From assembly GCF_019969685.1 (NCBI RefSeq), contig NZ_JAHXYZ010000005.1, forward strand, positions 62,001 to 126,000: a stretch of 64,000 bases of DNA. The letters run 5' to 3'. Position numbers and translations under genes: made by a program. This document shows positions 52,042 through 62,708 of this stretch, piece by piece (position 1 is the stretch's first letter; each line of letters starts with the position of its first letter). A model generated the notes under the pieces. It did no database searches and was not told the origin of the DNA. It saw only the letters and a list, made by a program, of their open reading frames with translations. The DNA comes from Microbacterium sp. EST19A. GTDB lineage: Bacteria > Actinomycetota > Actinomycetes > Actinomycetales > Microbacteriaceae.

Positions 52042-54483
52042 TCAGACGATCGTGCGGCCGATGCTGCCGATGACACCGTCGATCGGCTGACCGGAAGCGT
52101 CGCGGCGGGCGCCGGGCTCGGGGAGCTTGCGCACCGCGCCGGTCGGGTCGACGGCCTGTGCGGGCGTCGGGCCCACCCAGGCGACCGTGAGCCGGTCCTC
52201 GCCCTTCAGGAACGAATGCGCCCGCACACCGCCGGTCGCGCGGCCCTTCGCGGGGTACTCCGTGAACGGGGTCAGCTTCGCCCGTCCCGGATCGGTGCCG
52301 GGAAGGATGCTGTCGCCGCCGGAGACCGTGGCGACCACGGCGTCCGCACCCGGGTCGACGACGCCGAAGAACAGCACCGAGGCGCCGGCGGAGAGCTTGA
52401 CGCCGGCCATACCGCCCGCGGGAGCGCCCTGCGGGCGGACGGCGGAAGCGGCGAAGTGCAGCAGCTGCGCGTCGGTCGTGACGAACACGAGCTCGGCATC
52501 GTCGGGTGCGTCGGCCGCGCCGACGACGGTGTCGCCGGGCTTCATGCCGATGACCTCGAGTTCGGGACGGACCGGCAGGGTCGACGGGACGATCCGCTTG
52601 ACGGTGCCCTGAGCCGTGCCGAGCGCGATCGGGGTCTCGCTGTCGAAGCGCACGAACCCGATGATCCGCTCGTTCTTCGACAGCAGGCCGAGGTAGTCGC
52701 GGAGCGGCGTCCCGGCGGCGAGCTGCACGGACGACGACGGCACGGAGGGCAGATCGACGGGGGAGAAGCGCATGACGCGTCCGGCGCTGGTGAGCGCTCC
52801 CAGCTCGGCACGCACGGTGGTCTCGACGGTGGTGAGGATCGCGTCGTGCTTGCTCCGGCGGGCCGGTGCGTTGAGCTCCTGCCCTTCGACGGCGTCGATG
52901 CGCACGGCGCGGCCGGTCGTCGAGAGCACGAGGAGGGTCGGGGCGTCGGCGATCTGCAGATCGACCGCACCCTTCGTGGCGCGCGGCTTCGGGGGAGCGG
53001 CGTTCATCAGCAGCGTCCGGCGCGGGGTGCCGTACGCGTCGGCCGCAGCGTCGAGCTCCTGTGCCACGACGGCGCGCAGCAGCGCGGGGCTGTCGAGCAG
53101 CTCCCGGAGGGAGGCGATCTCCGCGAGGAGGGAGTCGCGCTCGGCCTCGAGCTCGATGCGGGAGAACTTGGTGAGCCGGCGCAGGCGCAGCTCGAGGATG
53201 TACTCCGCCTGCAGCTCGCTCAGGTCGAACACCGAACGCAGGCGTGTGCGGGCCTGCTCCGAGTCGTCGGAGGAGCGGATGACCTGGATGACCTCGTCGA
53301 TGTCGAGGATCGCGATGAGCAGGCCCTCGACGAGGTGCAGACGCTCCTCGCGGCGAGCCAGGCGGTACCGGCTGCGCCGCGTGATGACCTCGAGGCGGTG
53401 GCCCACGTAGACGCTCAGCATCTCCTTGAGGCCGAGGGTGCGCGGCTGCCCGTCGACGAGCGCGACGTTGTTGATGCTGAAGGAATCCTCCAGCGGGGTC
53501 AGCCGGTAGAGCTGCTCGAGCACGGCGTTCGGGTCGAAGCCGGTCTTGATGCCGATCGCCACACGCAGACCGTGGTTGCGGTCGGTGAGGTCGGTGACAT
53601 CGCTGATGCCCTGCAGCTTCTTCGCCTGCACCGCGTCGCGGATCTTCTCGATGAGGCGCTCGGGGCCGACCATGTACGGCAGCTCGGAGACGATGATGCC
53701 GGTGCGCCGAGGGCCGAGAGGTTCGACCGAGACCTTGCCGCGCACCTTGAGGGCGCCGCGACCGTTCATGTAGGCGTCCTTGACGCCGTCGAGCCCCATC
53801 AGGATGCCGCCGGACGGGAAGTCCGGACCCGGGACGAACTCCATGAGCTCTTCCGTCGTGGCATCCGGGTTCTCGAGCAGGTGCGTCGCGGCGGCCACGA
53901 CCTCGATGAGGTTGTGCGGCGCCATGTTGGTCGCCATGCCGACGGCGATGCCGCTGGCGCCGTTGACCAGGAGGTTCGGGAACGCTGCGGGCAGCACGGC
54001 CGGCTGCTGGAACTGGCCGTCGTAGTTCGGGATGAAGTCGACGACGTCTTCGTCGAGGTTCTCGGTCAGGGCCATGGCCGGCGCGGCGAGGCGCGCCTCG
54101 GTGTAACGCGCCGCGGCGGGGCCGTCGTCGAGGGAGCCGAAGTTGCCGTGCCCGTCGACCAGGGGCACCCGCAGGGCCCACTCCTGTGCGAGGCGCACGA
54201 GTGCGTCGTAGATCGCGGTGTCGCCGTGGGGATGCAGCTTTCCCATGACCTCGCCGACGACGCGGGCGCTCTTCACGTGCCCGCGATCCGGCCGCAGGCC
54301 CATCTCCGCCATCTGGTAGAGGATGCGGCGCTGTACGGGCTTGAGACCGTCGCGCGCGTCGGGCAGGGCGCGCGAGTAGATGACCGAGTACGCGTATTCG
54401 AGGAACGAGCCCTGCATCTCGCTGGAGAGGTCGATGTCCTGGATGCGTTCCTCGACGGGCTCGGGCGGCGGGGTTTTCGGCAT
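52042..54483 (-). CDS. parC: DNA topoisomerase IV subunit A (GyrA-like)
   Basis: The 813-residue protein has the cleavage domain with catalytic Tyr127 in AARYTEARL, HPHGDTAIYD (quinolone-site region, Thr89 and Asp93), LVDGHGNFGS, and a beta-pinwheel C-terminal region. It pairs with ParE at 44628. The Thr at the position of Ser83 in E. coli GyrA is inferred by alignment of the motif. parE and parC face each other with 5.3 kb of unrelated genes between. Confidence 0.92.
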   Translation of the reverse strand: MPKTPPPEPVEERIQDIDLSSEMQGSFLEYAYSVIYSRALPDARDGLKPVQRRILYQMAEMGLRPDRGHVKSARVVGEVMGKLHPHGDTAIYDALVRLAQEWALRVPLVDGHGNFGSLDDGPAAARYTEARLAAPAMALTENLDEDVVDFIPNYDGQFQQPAVLPAAFPNLLVNGASGIAVGMATNMAPHNLIEVVAAATHLLENPDATTEELMEFVPGPDFPSGGILMGLDGVKDAYMNGRGALKVRGKVSVEPLGPRRTGIIVSELPYMVGPERLIEKIRDAVQAKKLQGISDVTDLTDRNHGLRVAIGIKTGFDPNAVLEQLYRLTPLEDSFSINNVALVDGQPRTLGLKEMLSVYVGHRLEVITRRSRYRLARREERLHLVEGLLIAILDIDEVIQVIRSSDDSEQARTRLRSVFDLSELQAEYILELRLRRLTKFSRIELEAERDSLLAEIASLRELLDSPALLRAVVAQELDAAADAYGTPRRTLLMNAAPPKPRATKGAVDLQIADAPTLLVLSTTGRAVRIDAVEGQELNAPARRSKHDAILTTVETTVRAELGALTSAGRVMRFSPVDLPSVPSSSVQLAAGTPLRDYLGLLSKNERIIGFVRFDSETPIALGTAQGTVKRIVPSTLPVRPELEVIGMKPGDTVVGAADAPDDAELVFVTTDAQLLHFAASAVRPQGAPAGGMAGVKLSAGASVLFFGVVDPGADAVVATVSGGDSILPGTDPGRAKLTPFTEYPAKGRATGGVRAHSFLKGEDRLTVAWVGPTPAQAVDPTGAVRKLPEPGARRDASGQPIDGVIGSIGRTIV

Positions 54484-54527
54484 GGACTTCCTGGGGGCGT
54501 GAAGGAGCCTGTGTCAGACTGGCTCGG

Positions 54528-55649
54528 ATGTCCCTCATGCTACCGTCCGAGTCGCCCAGTGCCCGGAGCGTCGTCGGGGTGGCGGGTGACCTGTTCGCCG
54601 CTCTCCGGGGCGAATCCGAGGTGCTGCCGCGTGCGGAATCGGTGGTGCTCGTCGTGATCGACGGGCTCGGCGCGATCACTCTGCGGGCGCATGCCGGGCA
54701 CGCCCGGGCGCTGACCTCGGGCATGCCGAAGCGCGACGTCGCGCATTCGGTCTTCCCGTCGACGACGGCGGCCGCGCTCACGAGCATCGTCACCGGTGTG
54801 TGGCCCGGCGAGCACGGCCTGGTTGGATATCGCGTGCTCGATCCGAGCCGCGACGTCCTGGTCAATCAGCTGAGCGGTTGGGAGACGGACGGGATCGACC
54901 CGCTCACCTGGCAGCCGGCGTCCACGATCTTCGAGCGTGCTGGGGCCGCGGGGCACGAGAGCTTCGCCGTGGGTGTCGCCGCCTACGCCCGGAGCGGGTT
55001 CACGAAGGCGACGCTGCGGGGCGCGGAGTTCGTCGCTGCCACGACCCCCGCAGACCGCGTGGCGACCGCGTACGACCTCGCGCAGCGGCATCCGGGCTCC
55101 CTCGTGTACTGCTATCTGCCCGAGGTCGACAAGGCCGGTCACCGGCACGGCGTCGATTCGCCCGAATGGGTGACCGCGCTGGAAGACATCGACGCCGCTC
55201 TCGCGGTGCGCGTCCCGCCGGGCGTCGGCGTGCTCGTCACGTCAGACCACGGCATGGTCGACGTGCCCTCGAACCGGCAGGTCGTGCTCGAGGAAGAGCA
55301 TCTCGCTGGCATCCGCCATGTCGGCGGCGAGCCGCGGATGCTGCACGTGTACCTGGAACAGGATGCCGATGCCGCCGCCGTGACCGCCCGCTGGCGCGCC
55401 GACCTCGAGGGTGTGGCCGATGTGCTCACCCGCGACGAGGCGATCGGCCATGGCCTGTTCGGGCCGACCGTCAGCGCCGCAGCGTCATCCCGGATCGGCG
55501 ACCTTCTGGCCGTGGCGCGGGGTGCTGCGGCCGTGTACGACGGCACGGCATCCGATCAGCGCGGGCGAGGCATGATCGGACAGCACGGCGCCCTGACGCC
55601 GGAGGAGCGTCAGGTTCCGCTGATCAGGCTCGGTGCGTTCGCGCGCTGA
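54528..55649 (+). CDS. Alkaline phosphatase-superfamily phosphodiesterase
   Basis: The 373-residue protein has the metal-site pattern of nucleotide pyrophosphatase/phosphodiesterases: VVLVVIDGLGA, the nucleophile Thr in VFPSTTAAALTSIVTG, then LPEVDKAGHRHGVDS and VLVTSDHGMVDVP near the C-terminal half. Substrate unknown. No signal peptide is evident, so it is likely cytoplasmic or membrane-associated. It is divergent from parC by 44 bases. Confidence 0.88.
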   Translation: MSLMLPSESPSARSVVGVAGDLFAALRGESEVLPRAESVVLVVIDGLGAITLRAHAGHARALTSGMPKRDVAHSVFPSTTAAALTSIVTGVWPGEHGLVGYRVLDPSRDVLVNQLSGWETDGIDPLTWQPASTIFERAGAAGHESFAVGVAAYARSGFTKATLRGAEFVAATTPADRVATAYDLAQRHPGSLVYCYLPEVDKAGHRHGVDSPEWVTALEDIDAALAVRVPPGVGVLVTSDHGMVDVPSNRQVVLEEEHLAGIRHVGGEPRMLHVYLEQDADAAAVTARWRADLEGVADVLTRDEAIGHGLFGPTVSAAASSRIGDLLAVARGAAAVYDGTASDQRGRGMIGQHGALTPEERQVPLIRLGAFAR

Positions 55650-55687
55650 GACCGTTCGCGCGCTGAGCCGAGACGTCAGGCCGAGCG

Positions 55688-56734
55688 CTACTCGTCGGTG
55701 CGCGCGCCGAAGACGATCTCGTCCCACGACGGCATCGCGTTCCGCCGCCGACGGCGTCCGCCCCCGTCTCCCGCGTCTGCGGATGACGACGGCGCGGCCG
55801 GCTGCGGGGGCTCCGGCTCTTCTGCCGGCTGGTCGAAGGCGTCGAACAGGGAGATCGGAGTCTGGTCGAGGTGGTCGTCCTCATCGACGTCGTCGATGAG
55901 GGGAGCTGTCTCCCGCTGACCGCGGCGGCGACGCAGCGCTTCGAGCAGATCAGCCGTCTCGGGGTTCGTCTTCTGCGACTCCGGCGCGCGGTTGATCGCG
56001 GCATCCTGTGCGGCGGCATTCGAGCGCTCCGGCAGAGCGGGCTCGTCGACGCCCTCGGGATGGGGGAGCAGGCGAGGACCGAACGCTCCGGAGTCGAAGC
56101 GGCTCTCGTCCTTGTACGGCGAGGACGTGCGCTCCGGGTCCACGGCCCGCAGGCGGGGGATCAGGCCCTCGGGAAGGGACCCCTGGCGGGAGAGCTGCGT
56201 GGCGTCTGCGTTGAGCGGCGACAGCGCGCTGCGACGAGGGTCGAAGCTCCAGCGGGCATCGTGGTCGACGTCGTTCGCGGTGAACTCGAGCTTGATGACC
56301 CAGCCCGTGTCCTCCTTCCAGCTCACCCAGCGCTCCGCGGAGGCGGCGACCTCGGCGAGCTTGTCGCGCACGGCGGCGCCGAAGGTGGGCTGGGCGTCGG
56401 GCTCGACCTCGCTCCCGATCAGGACCGGAACGGCGAGGGCCTGACCGATGACGTGCTCGCGCTCGGCGAGGACGGGCCCCTCGAACCGGACGACGTCGTC
56501 GACGCTGATGCCGAGGAGCTCGGACACCTCGATCGCGGTCAGTCCGGCGCGGATCTGGGCCTGGATGTCGCGAGGACTCGCGGCGAGTCGATGACCGGCG
56601 GGTTCTGCCTGTCGAGTGGCGCGACGGATCTCGCGCTGCAGCACGTCGTCGATGGGCAGCGCGAACCGCTCGCCCGACTCGGTGGCGAGTACGAGCACTC
56701 CTGCCTCTGTGCCGACGATGGTGACGTTTTCCAT
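55688..56734 (-). CDS. sepH: Septation protein SepH (DUF3071)
   Basis: SepH is an actinobacterial cell-division protein that stimulates FtsZ assembly. The 348-residue product has the N-terminal DUF3071 domain (VTIVGTEAGVLVLATESGER, HTH at TAIEVSELLGISVDDVVRF) followed by WVSWKEDTGWVIKLEF, and a low-complexity tail ending RRRRNAMPSWDEIVFG. The tail motif NAMPSWDEI is typical. GAGGGGC precedes the ATG. Confidence 0.92.
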   Translation of the reverse strand: MENVTIVGTEAGVLVLATESGERFALPIDDVLQREIRRATRQAEPAGHRLAASPRDIQAQIRAGLTAIEVSELLGISVDDVVRFEGPVLAEREHVIGQALAVPVLIGSEVEPDAQPTFGAAVRDKLAEVAASAERWVSWKEDTGWVIKLEFTANDVDHDARWSFDPRRSALSPLNADATQLSRQGSLPEGLIPRLRAVDPERTSSPYKDESRFDSGAFGPRLLPHPEGVDEPALPERSNAAAQDAAINRAPESQKTNPETADLLEALRRRRGQRETAPLIDDVDEDDHLDQTPISLFDAFDQPAEEPEPPQPAAPSSSADAGDGGGRRRRRNAMPSWDEIVFGARTDE

Positions 56735-56932
56735 GCGAATGCCCCTCTGGTGGGTGTGCGTTCATGGTGCCACGCGACCGCCGTCGCGGCCGGGAATACC
56801 CTGGGCGTGCCGTGAGTTTGGTATGTCGCACGGACCGGCATTTGCTTATTGCGTTCGGGTCGTGCAAACTATGGCCGCCGATTACCCGACGGCGCACCAC
56901 CCACTCGCACCATGAAAGTGGAGATCTACCGC

Positions 56933-57226
56933 ATGGCAACCGATTACGACGCTCCCCGAAAGAGTGAAGACGACTCCGAGTCGATCGAAGCCCTCAAGGA
57001 GCGTGTGCCGGACAAATCCTCCGGCTCAAGCGGGGACGAGGATTCCGACAACCCGTCGAGCTTCGACCTGCCGGGTGCCGACCTCTCCGACCTCGAGCTC
57101 GACGTCGTCGTGCTGCCCGCGCAGCAGGACGAATTCACGTGCATGAACTGCTTCCTCGTGAAGCACCGTTCACAGCTCGACCACGAGGGCGCATCCGGGC
57201 CCATCTGCAAGGAGTGCGCTGCGTAA
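56933..57226 (+). CDS. DUF4193 zinc-site protein
   Basis: The 97-residue actinobacterial protein has an acidic N-terminal region (SEDDSESIEALKERV), a middle conserved block DLPGADLSDLELDVVVLP and a C-terminal zinc site with CMNCFLV and CKEC. No function is known. ATG at 56933 has GGAG upstream; the longer frame adds six residues only. Confidence 0.9.
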   Translation: MATDYDAPRKSEDDSESIEALKERVPDKSSGSSGDEDSDNPSSFDLPGADLSDLELDVVVLPAQQDEFTCMNCFLVKHRSQLDHEGASGPICKECAA

Positions 57227-57252
57227 GCAGTAGCCCTCTGAGCGACGTCTCA

Positions 57253-57283
57253 CGCGCCCCCGATCATTCCGATCAGGGGCGCG
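57253..57283. terminator. Terminator between DUF4193 and DUF3093 genes
   Basis: CGCGCCCC and GATC pair with GATC and GGGGCGCG, one C-A mismatch, loop ATTCC. It serves both convergent genes. Confidence 0.75.
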
Positions 57284-57305
57284 CTGTCGTACCCGGGGCG
57301 ATTCC

Positions 57306-57767
57306 TCAGCGGGCGGCGCGGATGGCGGCGGCGAGACGGTCCGGCGTCCGGCTGGAGATGGTCCAGGCCTCCACCGGGTCGTCCTGGTCCGTGTTCGGGA
57401 CGATCACGATGCCGTCGATGCCGCCGCGGATCAGGTGCCAGCCGCGTGCCGGCAGGCCGGGGCCGCGGGCCTGCCGCGCCTCGTCGCCGGTCAGCGCGAC
57501 GGGCTCGCCGAGGTGCCGGACGTCGATGTGCGCGCGTCCGGCGCGAAGGACCGTCCCGACGACGGAGACGACCGGGGTGGCCGCGATGAAGGCGACCACG
57601 AGAAGCGCAGACACCGCGGCGCCGACGATCAGCGCGACGGTCGAGCCGACGGGCACGAAGATGAGCGAGACCATGGGTCCTGCGAGCGCGACGGTCACGA
57701 GCAGCCGGAGGCTCGGAGCGAGCCTTTCGCGGTAGCGCGGACGTGCGTCTGTGGCGGTGTTCTGCAT
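57306..57767 (-). CDS. DUF3093 membrane protein
   Basis: The 153-residue protein has two membrane helices at about residues 20-65 (LLVTVALAGPMVSLIFV, VALIVGAAVSALLVVAFIA), then a small beta domain with VEAWTISSRTPDRLAAAI at its end. This is DUF3093, an actinobacterial family next to dut. Starts at 57767 or 57776 are possible; the conserved part begins after both. It is divergent from dut by 12 bases. Confidence 0.87.
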   Translation of the reverse strand: MQNTATDARPRYRERLAPSLRLLVTVALAGPMVSLIFVPVGSTVALIVGAAVSALLVVAFIAATPVVSVVGTVLRAGRAHIDVRHLGEPVALTGDEARQARGPGLPARGWHLIRGGIDGIVIVPNTDQDDPVEAWTISSRTPDRLAAAIRAAR

Positions 57768-57773
57768 TAGCCT
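57768..57773 (+). promoter_or_regulatory. -10 hexamer TAGCCT, leaderless-type, for dut
   Basis: TAGCCT ends six bases before the dut GTG. With the divergent gene starting 12 bases away there is almost no room for a leader. Confidence 0.5.
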
Positions 57774-57779
57774 CATGGG

Positions 57780-58253
57780 GTGACCGATTCCGTTGATGTC
57801 CCCATTATCGCCGCTGTGGTCCCGGGATACGCGCACCCGGGCGATGCCGGCGCCGACCTGGTGGCCGCGGAGGCCGTGCGTCTCGAGCCCGGAGAGCGCG
57901 CTCTCGTCGCGACCGGCGTGCGCATCGCGCTTCCCGACGGCTACGCGGCATTCGTCGTCCCGCGCAGCGGCCTCGCGGCGAAGCACGGCATCTCCATCGT
58001 GAACTCTCCCGGCACGGTGGATGCCGGATACCGCGGCGAGATCAAGGTGAGCCTGATCAACACGGATATCCGCAGCGCGTACGATGTCGCCGTCGGCGAT
58101 CGCATCGCGCAGCTGATCGTCATGCCCGTGACACGTGCCACGTTCATCCCGGTCGACGAGCTGCCCGACAGCGTCCGCGGCGACGGTGGATTCGGCTCCA
58201 CCGGATACCAGGCAGGGCTCCAGAAGAACGAAGCAGGACAGGCACATGACTGA
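57780..58253 (+). CDS. dut: dUTP diphosphatase
   Basis: Dut hydrolyses dUTP to dUMP, keeping uracil out of DNA and feeding thymidylate synthesis. The 157-residue trimeric enzyme shows all five motifs: PGDAGADL-like start (HPGDAGADLVAAE), VVPRSGLAAKHGISIV, NSPGTVDAGYRGEI, DRIAQLIVMP and GDGGFGSTG. The start is GTG at 57780. It overlaps the DUF3710 gene by eight bases. Confidence 0.96.
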   Translation: MTDSVDVPIIAAVVPGYAHPGDAGADLVAAEAVRLEPGERALVATGVRIALPDGYAAFVVPRSGLAAKHGISIVNSPGTVDAGYRGEIKVSLINTDIRSAYDVAVGDRIAQLIVMPVTRATFIPVDELPDSVRGDGGFGSTGYQAGLQKNEAGQAHD

Positions 58254-58833
58254 CAACAACGCGACCCCCTCGAAGTCGGCACCCGAAGACCGCTCCACCG
58301 TGGGCCCGTTCGACGACTCCGAGGCGAACCCGGTTCGGCCGTACATCGATCTCGGCGGCATCAAGATCCTGCCGCGCGAGGGGCTCAACCTCCGCCTCGA
58401 GGTGGAGGAGCAGTCCAAGCGCATCGTCGCCGTCGGGCTCGACTACGCGGACTCCTCGCTGCAGGTCCAGCCGTTCGCCGCACCGCGCTCCGGCGGTCTC
58501 TGGGATGAGACCCGGGTGCAGCTGCGCGACCAGGTCAAGGCGCAGGGCGGCCGTGTCGAGGAGCGCGACGGCGCACTCGGCAAGGAGCTGCTCGCCGAGG
58601 TGCCCGCGACCGCGAACGAAGGCTCCGGCCTGCGGCTGGCGCGGTTCATCGGCATCGACGGCCCGCGGTGGTTCCTCCGCGGCGTGATCGGCGGAGCGGG
58701 TGCATCCGACCCCGACGCCGCCGCCAAGGTCGAGGACCTCTTCCGCTCGATCGTCGTCGTCCGCGGCAGCGCCCCCATGCCTCCGCGCGACCTGATCCCC
58801 CTGAAGATGCCGGCGACCCCGGGATCGGCGTGA
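58246..58833 (+). CDS. DUF3710 protein
   Basis: The 195-residue soluble protein (DLGGIKILPREGLNLRLEVE, then RSGGLWDETRVQLRDQVKA, and RFIGIDGPRWFLRGVIGG) is the conserved actinobacterial DUF3710 that follows dut in many genomes. Function unknown. ATG at 58246 overlaps dut; the gene ends GTGA into the next. Confidence 0.9.
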   Translation: MTDNNATPSKSAPEDRSTVGPFDDSEANPVRPYIDLGGIKILPREGLNLRLEVEEQSKRIVAVGLDYADSSLQVQPFAAPRSGGLWDETRVQLRDQVKAQGGRVEERDGALGKELLAEVPATANEGSGLRLARFIGIDGPRWFLRGVIGGAGASDPDAAAKVEDLFRSIVVVRGSAPMPPRDLIPLKMPATPGSA

Positions 58834-59564
58834 GCACCCCCGAACCCGGCGCCGAACGCGAGCAGAGCGCGTCGGACATCCTCGGCGCGGCCCTGGGCGG
58901 CGCGGCACGTCGTGCAGGCCTCGACCCGGCCGAGGGCGCGAGCACGCAGAAGGTGGTGTGGTCCGCGATCGGCGGGTGGCGCGGCATCCTCGAGTCGGTG
59001 CTCCCGAGCCTGGCCTTCGTGATCATCTTCACGATCCGCCCCGAGCCCCTGATCCTCGCGCTGGGTGTGTCGGTCGGTCTCGCCGCGCTGTTCACGATCG
59101 TGCGCCTCGTGCAGAAATCTCCGCCGTCGGCGGCGCTCGGCGGGCTGATCGCCGCCGCAGCTGCCGCGGCGTTGGCCCTGTGGACCGGGCGCGGGCAGGA
59201 CAACTTCGTCCCCGGCCTCATCACGAACGCGGCCTACGGGACCGCGATCCTCGTATCGGCGCTGATCGGCTGGTCGCTGATCGGCATCGCCGCGGGATTC
59301 CTGATGGGGGAGGGCACCGCGTGGCGACGCGACCGGCGCAAGCGCCGCGCCTTCTTCTGGCTCGGCATCGCCTGGTCTGCGCTCTTCTTCGCGCGCCTCG
59401 CCGTGCAGCTTCCGCTGTATCTGACCGAGCAGGTCACAGCCCTCGGCACCCTCAAGCTCATCATGGGCCTGCCCCTGTTCGCACCGCTGATCGCGGTCAC
59501 CTGGCTGGTCGTGCGGGCTCTCTATCCGCGTGCGCCGCAGAATGACGAACCCGTCGAGGCATGA
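58830..59564 (+). CDS. DUF3159 membrane protein
   Basis: The 244-residue protein has about six membrane helices (ESVLPSLAFVIIFTIRPEP, AALGGLIAAAAAAALALW, LVSALIGWSLIGIAAGFLMG) with a charged loop RRDRRKRRAFFW. It is the DUF3159 partner in the dut-DUF3710-DUF3159 operon. Function unknown. GTG at 58830 overlaps the previous stop. Confidence 0.88.
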   Translation: MSTPEPGAEREQSASDILGAALGGAARRAGLDPAEGASTQKVVWSAIGGWRGILESVLPSLAFVIIFTIRPEPLILALGVSVGLAALFTIVRLVQKSPPSAALGGLIAAAAAAALALWTGRGQDNFVPGLITNAAYGTAILVSALIGWSLIGIAAGFLMGEGTAWRRDRRKRRAFFWLGIAWSALFFARLAVQLPLYLTEQVTALGTLKLIMGLPLFAPLIAVTWLVVRALYPRAPQNDEPVEA

Positions 59565-59567
59565 TAG

Positions 59568-59591
59568 ATTTATCTTGACATCAAGATAAAT
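59568..59591. promoter_or_regulatory. Perfect palindrome upstream of acnA
   Basis: ATTTATCTTGA and TCAAGATAAAT are perfect 11-base arms around CA, starting three bases after the DUF3159 stop. The stretch is AT-rich, unlike its surroundings, and contains TTGACA. It looks like an operator for a dimeric repressor of acnA. Confidence 0.65.
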
Positions 59592-59717
59592 TGCAGGCTT
59601 TCGCCGGCGACCTGCGCGGAGCAGACTGGTTAGGTCCGCCTTGCTAGCCGCAGGGGCTCGCTGGCGAGCAAGATGGAGGCGCCTGTCGCTCCCATCCGAA
59701 TAGAAGGAGACGGATTC

Positions 59718-62552
<2,835 letters not shown>

Positions 62553-62561
62553 TCGCTCGAC

Positions 62562-62597
62562 GGAAGGGGCCCGGATCACGTGATCCGGGCCCCTTCC
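62562..62597 (+). terminator. Terminator of acnA
   Basis: Perfect 36-base palindrome with 5' arm GGAAGGGGCCCGGATCAC, nine bases after the acnA stop. Confidence 0.92.
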
Positions 62598-62708
62598 GCG
62601 TGTCAAGCCCTCTGCTGCTCTCCGAGCTTTCCCGGATGAGCGGGGTAGGATCGAGGGGACGTCCGGCTCTCGTCGGGCGCCTCTGACGGAGCCTGTGAGG
62701 AGGTGCAG

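Noticed and set aside
55637..55667. Fourteen-base direct repeat at and after the stop codon of the phosphodiesterase gene
   Set aside because: Two short copies with period 17 (GTTCGCGCGCTGAG) have no apparent effect; the first stop is used either way.
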